This document shows positions 4,701 through 6,055 of a stretch of DNA of 6,055 nt, one piece after another. Each line of letters begins with the position of its first letter. The stretch's first letter is position 1. The notes below the pieces were generated by a model, which saw only the letters and a list, made by a program, of their open reading frames with translations, was not told the origin of the DNA and searched no databases. The stretch is from a bacterium (GTDB taxonomy: Bacteria > Chloroflexota > Dormibacteria > UBA8260 > Bog-877), in the NCBI GenBank assembly GCA_021817185.1, contig JAKAVU010000160.1, positions 1 to 6,055 of the forward strand, given 5' to 3'. The translations under genes and the position numbers were made by a program.

Positions 4701-6055
4701 GTGATCCGGCTGCACAGGACCCCGCCCCCAGCGGCGCAATCGACCAGTCCGACGCGGCCGCGACGACACGCTGGGCTGCGGCCGCGGGTCGCCAGGGCTT
4801 CGGCCCTCGTGGCCACGGGTCTGCTTATGGCGGTGGTCAGTGCCTGCGGAGCGCCCCCTCGCACCCACCTCAGGAGCTCCGCAACGCCCGACCTCTCCCC
4901 CATCCGAGCGGCGGCCGTCTTGGCCGATCGGTTCATGAGTCAGCTGGTGGCGGGCGACTACATGGCGCAGTGGCGGGAGTTGGCGCCGGCCGCACAGGCC
5001 CAGTGGCCGTCAGCCCAAGCCCGCACCGAGGAGCTCAGCGCCAAATTCTCCGGAGCCTCCCGGGTGGTGGCGTTCAGATTGGGCAACCCGCATGGCGGGG
5101 CCACCTGGTACAGCCGAGAAGATCCCTCGGTGTCTGTGGCAGGAGCCGTCTCGATCCCGGTGTCGGTGACCTTCCGCGAGCCAGGCCAGGTCACACCGGC
5201 CGGGGTTGCCGCCGACTACACCCACCTGCAGCTCATCGTGGCTCCAGGCGGTGGCGCGCGGGCACCGCAGGTGGTCGGAGCGGGCCCAGCCTCGATCGAT
5301 GCACCGGTGATCGAGCCCGCGAGTGTCCCCGCCCGAACCGCGTCCGTGCCCATCCTGATGTACCACCTGGTCGGCCCCTACCCCGATCGCAGCCACTACA
5401 CCTCGCAGTACAGCTACGAGATCGATTACGGGCTGACGGTCCCGCCCGGCCAGTTCTCCTCAGAGATGAGCTATCTGGTTCAAGAGGGCTATTCGAGCAT
5501 CTCCCTGGTCAGGCTCGCCGACTACCTTCTGTATGGCCTGCCACTTCCCGCCAAGCCGGTGGTGATCACCTTTGACGATGGCTTCGCCAACGAGTATCAG
5601 TACGCGCTGCCCGTGCTGGAGGCCGACCATCTGACCGCCACCTTCCTCCCCTGCAGCGGTCTCATCGGGATCAAGAATGGCCAGGAGTACTACATGACCG
5701 CCAACGAGCTGAGCTACCTGGCCAGCCACGGGTTCTGGGTCGAGGACCACACCTACAACGACGGGACCGTGCTCTGGGGCCAGTCCAACAGCGAGATCCA
5801 GTTCCTGGCCGGGCAGACCGCCGCGAAGCTGGAGGGGATCACCGGGTACCCCATTCAGTTCATCTCCTACAGCGGGCTGTGGCCGTACCCCTCTCCAGCC
5901 ACCACCGGACCGCCGCAGAACCAGCTCTTCTCCCAGCTGGCCCAGCTGGGATACGTCGGAGGCCTCCAGGACAACTGGCTGGGACGCTTCGCATGGTCCG
6001 AGACCTCAGGCAATCTCTGGGAGCTGCCCCGGGTCCGCGCCTACCCCCAAGAGCC
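4701..6055 (+). CDS. lipoprotein with NTF2-like region and divergent NodB polysaccharide deacetylase domain (3' end outside window)
   Basis: 451 residues are visible. A positively charged N-terminus and hydrophobic stretch (ASALVATGLLMAVV) lead to a lipobox VSAC with the lipidated Cys at 49, so it should sit on the outer face of the membrane. Residues about 68-110 (AVLADRFMSQLVAGDYMAQW) look like the start of an NTF2-like domain. The deacetylase part begins at PILMYHLV (217-224) and has the metal/catalytic motif TFDDGF (290-295). The next motif, normally HTxxH, is HTYND (350-354), so the second His ligand is Asp. The third motif, usually F-x-YP-x-G, is FISYSGLW (387-394). CE4 enzymes remove acetyl groups from chitin-like glycans, peptidoglycan or exopolysaccharide; activity here is uncertain. 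GTG 4701 is the first start after the in-frame stop at 4599, with GGGA upstream, though it gives a long n-region. The gene probably ends shortly after the window. Confidence 0.85.
   Translation, partial: MIRLHRTPPPAAQSTSPTRPRRHAGLRPRVARASALVATGLLMAVVSACGAPPRTHLRSSATPDLSPIRAAAVLADRFMSQLVAGDYMAQWRELAPAAQAQWPSAQARTEELSAKFSGASRVVAFRLGNPHGGATWYSREDPSVSVAGAVSIPVSVTFREPGQVTPAGVAADYTHLQLIVAPGGGARAPQVVGAGPASIDAPVIEPASVPARTASVPILMYHLVGPYPDRSHYTSQYSYEIDYGLTVPPGQFSSEMSYLVQEGYSSISLVRLADYLLYGLPLPAKPVVITFDDGFANEYQYALPVLEADHLTATFLPCSGLIGIKNGQEYYMTANELSYLASHGFWVEDHTYNDGTVLWGQSNSEIQFLAGQTAAKLEGITGYPIQFISYSGLWPYPSPATTGPPQNQLFSQLAQLGYVGGLQDNWLGRFAWSETSGNLWELPRVRAYPQE

Noticed and set aside
4637..5575. Plus-strand open frame of 312 codons
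   Set aside because: It is another frame of the lipoprotein-deacetylase gene; the correct frame shows a lipobox, PILMYH and TFDDG.

Overview
This is a GC-rich bacterial chromosomal window. Many genes start with GTG or TTG, and genes in the leftward cluster overlap by a few bases. This fits a high-GC lineage such as Actinobacteriota or a Chloroflexota/Dormibacterota-like group. The sequence alone does not settle the phylum. No integrase, transposase, CRISPR array or phage gene is visible.

Left part (1-1549, minus strand): a tightly coupled four-gene cluster. In transcription order it encodes a TusD/DsrE-like protein, a TusC/DsrF-like protein, a TusB/DsrH-like protein and an E1-like adenylyltransferase of the ThiF/MoeB/HesA family, the last cut by the window edge. 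The gene overlaps are 4, 11 and 4 bases, so the genes are very probably one operon. The D-C-B order matches the sulfur-relay operon tusDCB and dsrEFH. Joining that trio to an E1-like enzyme, which activates the C-terminus of sulfur-carrier proteins, suggests one sulfur-transfer pathway, for example for tRNA thiolation, a cofactor or sulfur metabolism. This is the most interesting part of the window.

Middle (1550-2696): a divergent spacer; a tRNA-Leu with anticodon UAA (plus strand), the type that reads the codon UUA, which is rare in GC-rich genomes; a gene-free stretch with a short tandem repeat and a hairpin; a small two-helix membrane protein resembling AtpZ/AtpI (minus strand); and another gene-free stretch with an operator-like dyad just before the next gene.

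Right part (2697-6055, plus strand): a compact, apparently cytoplasmic member of the neutral/alkaline ceramidase family (PF04734). It keeps the metal-site motifs but has Asn where classical ceramidases have their catalytic Ser. A roughly 735-base stretch with no credible gene follows, containing a strong nested GC-rich hairpin and G-runs. The window ends in a lipoprotein with an NTF2-like N-terminal region and a divergent NodB-type polysaccharide deacetylase domain, cut at the 3' end. The right-hand genes show no clear functional link to the sulfur cluster.
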